64,000 bases of DNA, from contig NZ_JAKRWF010000001.1 of NCBI RefSeq assembly GCF_022352215.1, forward strand, positions 434,001 to 498,000, in the 5' to 3' direction. Below are positions 61,955 through 64,000 of this stretch, piece by piece. Both the position numbers and the translations under genes were made by a program. Source of the stretch: Flavihumibacter cheonanensis (GTDB lineage Bacteria > Bacteroidota > Bacteroidia > Chitinophagales > Chitinophagaceae). The notes under the pieces were generated by a model. That model saw only the letters and a list, made by a program, of their open reading frames with translations. It had not been told where the DNA came from and ran no database searches. Position 1 is the first letter of the stretch, and each line of letters begins with the position of its first letter.

Positions 61955-62467
61955 TCAGGCAGATTGCAGCGGCAGTTTGGACTTCAGCCAGCTTTCTTTC
62001 ACCGGAATAATCCAGTTATTTTCCAGCTCATCTTTTGTGCCTGCCAGGTTGTTGAAATAAAGTGTATCCCCGGTTATAAAACCGCCTTGTATTGCTGGAG
62101 CCAGTTGTGCCATTGGAATCAGCTGTATTTTATCCTTTACCACAAAAGCAAGCAGTTGCCGGTCGAACAGGTTTACGCCAAACTGTTCTTCAATTGCCTT
62201 GATCATGCGAACCGAACTGTCGGTTGAACAGCCACTCACCCCAGTTTGAGTTTCATCTGCTATTAACACAATAAACTGACCGAAGAAAAGCGTAGCAAAC
62301 CCCTTAACAGGCGCACCATGAGCCTGCCACTGATCGGTGAATGCGGTTAATATCTTTTCAACTTCCAGTGCTTCCATCATACCAAAAAGGCGGTTACTCT
62401 GATATATCCACACTCGGGAGCCGGCATCAAAATTGACCGGTAGTAGATTTTTGTACTCGAGATTCAT
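61955..62467 (-). CDS. conserved Bacteroidota hypothetical protein
   Basis: 170 residues, soluble, no signal peptide. Sequence marks: SRVWIYQSNRLFG near the start, FTDQWQAHGAPVKG, SGCSTDSSVRMIKAIEEQFGVNLFDR in the middle, and LYFNNLAGTKDELENNWIIPVKESWLKSK at the end. Homologues in this phylum are often labelled 'ABC transporter ATPase', but there is no Walker A, signature or Walker B, so that name is not supported. The stop codon touches that of the histidine kinase gene (TGA|TCA). Confidence 0.8.
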   Translation of the reverse strand: MNLEYKNLLPVNFDAGSRVWIYQSNRLFGMMEALEVEKILTAFTDQWQAHGAPVKGFATLFFGQFIVLIADETQTGVSGCSTDSSVRMIKAIEEQFGVNLFDRQLLAFVVKDKIQLIPMAQLAPAIQGGFITGDTLYFNNLAGTKDELENNWIIPVKESWLKSKLPLQSA

Positions 62468-62471
62468 GCTG

Positions 62472-62479
62472 CAAAGTTA
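62472..62479 (-). promoter_or_regulatory. -7 box TAACTTTG 4 bp before the hypothetical gene
   Basis: Minus-strand TAACTTTG fits TAnnTTTG and only CAGC separates it from the ATG at 62467; the mRNA would be leaderless, as proposed for prfB and pyrB. Confidence 0.45.
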
Positions 62480-62525
62480 GGGACTTGGGCAGAAACAGTA
62501 GGGCAATACTGGGCTGGTTCAGCTA

Positions 62526-63218
62526 TCATCCTTTTAATAATTTGAAAAAAGCTGCCCGATAGGTATCCGATACGGGTATGGAAACAGATCCAATGCGGAT
62601 ACCCTCTTTATCAATGGACTCAATTTTGCTCAGGGAAACCATAAAGGATTTATGTACTCTGCAGATAGAAGTGCCGGCCAGCTCTTCTTCCAGTTCACGG
62701 AAGGTTTGGAGGGTCATGATTTTGCGGTTATTAGCCAGATGGAGTTTACGGTAATCGCGCATACCTTCGATATACAGGAGATCGTCCAGGTTAATTTTTT
62801 CAATCTGATGAGCCGATTTAATAAAAAGCCATTTTTTTTCCTGTAAAGGATGTTTGTTTACATTTTTCCTTGCCTTTTCCACTGCCTGGGCAAAACGCTC
62901 AAAACTATAGGGTTTCAACAGGTAATCCGTCACCTGAAGATCGTATCCTTTTAGAGCATAGTCTGAATAGGCGGTAATCAGAATTACTTCAAATTTTTTA
63001 CCTGTAGTTTCCAGGAGCTGGATGCCTGAAAGTTCTCCCAGGTTGATATCCAGAAAAACAATATCAATAGAATGTGTTTGCAGGTAAACCAATGCCGCTG
63101 CGCCATCTGAGAATTTCTCCCGGATGCTTAGCCAGGGGAAACGCGCGATATAGGTACAGAGCCTTTCCAATGCCAGGGGTTCATCTTCCACTACTATACA
63201 TTCCAGGTTCATGATCAA
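62526..63218 (-). CDS. LytTR-family response regulator
   Basis: 230 residues (or 228 from the ATG at 63212). Receiver with EDEP pocket, phospho-acceptor D57 (VFLDINLG), ILITAYS and LLKPYS; then a LytTR DNA-binding domain (KWLFIKSAHQIEKINLDDLLYIEG...CRVHKSFMVSLSKIESI). It overlaps the 3' end of the kinase gene by 38 (or 32) bp. Targets unknown. Confidence 0.93.
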   Translation of the reverse strand: MIMNLECIVVEDEPLALERLCTYIARFPWLSIREKFSDGAAALVYLQTHSIDIVFLDINLGELSGIQLLETTGKKFEVILITAYSDYALKGYDLQVTDYLLKPYSFERFAQAVEKARKNVNKHPLQEKKWLFIKSAHQIEKINLDDLLYIEGMRDYRKLHLANNRKIMTLQTFRELEEELAGTSICRVHKSFMVSLSKIESIDKEGIRIGSVSIPVSDTYRAAFFKLLKG

Positions 63219-64000
63219 ATATAAGCAGGTCTACAAAATAGGTTTGATCCAGGTTGTTGATCTTTAACTCATAACTTCCAGGATAAAGCAGCTCCAATCT
63301 TTTTAGTAACAATTCATTACCAAGTCCTGAATGATCACCTGGTGTGTTGTTTTTTCGATATTTATTACTGCAAAAGAAATGGATATGGTTCTCAAGTATA
63401 TCAATATTGATAATGATTGGACTGGTTGCTTTTAATTGTTCACCGTGTTTAAATGCATTTTCAATATAGGATATAAAAAGAACGGGTGCAATGGTTCGGT
63501 TAGCAGGGTTTCCCGTAACCTTGTATTGAATGAAATCCGGATTGGCCGTTCGGATTCGTTGCAAATCCAGGTATTGTTCGATGTAGCTGATTTCTTTTTC
63601 AAGCGGAATCCACTCCGGCTGTGCGTCATAGAGAAGAAAGCGAAGCAATCCGGATAATTTATTAAGATAGACAGAGGCTCTTGACGCATCTGTTTCAATC
63701 AGTACATCAATATTATTGATAGTATTGAACAGGAAATGCGGATTAAGTTGTGATTTTATTAAAGCGAGTTCAGTTTGCATGTTTTTCTTTTCCAGGTCCG
63801 CTTTTATTTTGATTTCTCCGTACCAGGTGATGAAACCCCGAAGAACCAATCCGATTACACCGTGAATAATGGCAAGAAGAGAGAGCATACCCCAAATAAT
63901 CAGCCATTTATCGAACCTTTCGGTGACTTTCCAGGGAAACCCGGGTAAGTACAGCAACAGAATGGGAATGACTCCGCTTATAAGAGCAGCAATGAGGATG
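63181..64000 (-). CDS. LytS/YehU-type sensor histidine kinase (5' end beyond window)
   Basis: At least 272 residues; the frame stays open to base 64000, where it encodes more of a hydrophobic helix, so the true start is outside. Visible parts: two transmembrane segments, a coiled-coil linker (KIKADLEKKNMQTELALIK), the His_kinase motif QLNPHFLFNTIN with the phosphorylated His, and an ATPase domain with an N-box-like SYIENAFKHG and a weak G-box (GDHSGLGNELLLKRL). Partner of the overlapping LytTR regulator. Confidence 0.92.
   Translation of the reverse strand, partial: ILIAALISGVIPILLLYLPGFPWKVTERFDKWLIIWGMLSLLAIIHGVIGLVLRGFITWYGEIKIKADLEKKNMQTELALIKSQLNPHFLFNTINNIDVLIETDASRASVYLNKLSGLLRFLLYDAQPEWIPLEKEISYIEQYLDLQRIRTANPDFIQYKVTGNPANRTIAPVLFISYIENAFKHGEQLKATSPIIINIDILENHIHFFCSNKYRKNNTPGDHSGLGNELLLKRLELLYPGSYELKINNLDQTYFVDLLIFDHEPGMYSSGR

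Noticed and set aside
61955-62467. ABC transporter ATPase
   Set aside because: This name is often given to homologues, but there is no Walker A, signature motif or Walker B in the sequence.
1-64000. CRISPR arrays, tRNA/rRNA genes, transposases, prophage or integrase genes
   Set aside because: None seen on either strand; the repeats present are short palindromes and heptads without spacer structure.

Overview
This window is 64 kb of an ordinary, gene-dense bacterial chromosome from the phylum Bacteroidota, most likely a Chitinophagaceae-like lineage. The case rests on a secreted protein with a type IX (Por) C-terminal sorting tail, many -7 boxes of the form TAnnTTTG just upstream of genes with almost no Shine-Dalgarno sequences, LptE/WbqC/YqaE-type proteins in their Bacteroidota forms, futalosine-pathway menaquinone synthesis (mqnE), and tandem FtsX permeases of about 800 residues. 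No rRNA or tRNA gene is present, so the family assignment is an inference. I see no phage, insertion sequence, CRISPR array or plasmid functions.

Layout. 1-7200: partial mqnE, a 1227-residue type IX-secreted protein, a nucleoside transporter and a large lipoprotein. 7300-17700: trxA, dnaE, an NlpC/P60 lipoprotein, an M1 aminopeptidase, a peptide-type substrate-binding lipoprotein, a fatty acid desaturase, msrA and a YqaE/Pmp3 membrane protein. 17680-24700: prfB (with the programmed +1 frameshift), pruA, pyrR, pyrB, coaD, a hotdog thioesterase, a NUDIX hydrolase, pyrE and an HMA-domain protein. 24700-31250: an LEA-like lipoprotein, a WbqC protein, a BlaI/M56 antirepressor pair, a MarR regulator with a clear operator, and a membrane pyrophosphatase. 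31380-42350: an AsmA-like protein, two thiol-redox proteins, a BrkB/YihY protein, mltG, and a miaB - sigma-54 activator - lptE - hypothetical - secG run.

42400-62000 is the most distinctive part: a 17 kb export locus read on the minus strand (HlyD/MacA-type adaptor, a possible small secreted peptide, an ABC ATPase, five consecutive paralogous FtsX/MacB-type permeases, a second ABC ATPase, a TolC-type outer-membrane protein). It is divergent from a two-component system (sigma-54-type response regulator with GAFTDA in place of GAFTGA, plus a histidine kinase). The two transcription units that supply ATPases share a promoter-region signature (TTGAT-N-ATCAA, 10-11 bp, TTGGCACA, about 50 bp to the start codon), which suggests that the neighbouring regulator controls both. 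Hairpin-forming repeats sit between some of the cistrons. The window ends with a conserved hypothetical gene and a LytTR/LytS-type two-component pair cut by the window edge.

Structure not explained by the genes: a 13-bp element (CACCCGACCGGTG) found 0-12 bp after stop codons of minus-strand genes, heptanucleotide arrays built on GAAGTnn at two gene ends, three convergent pairs whose stop codons touch with no spacer, and three TAnnTTTG boxes only 4-7 bp before the ATG, implying leaderless transcripts.
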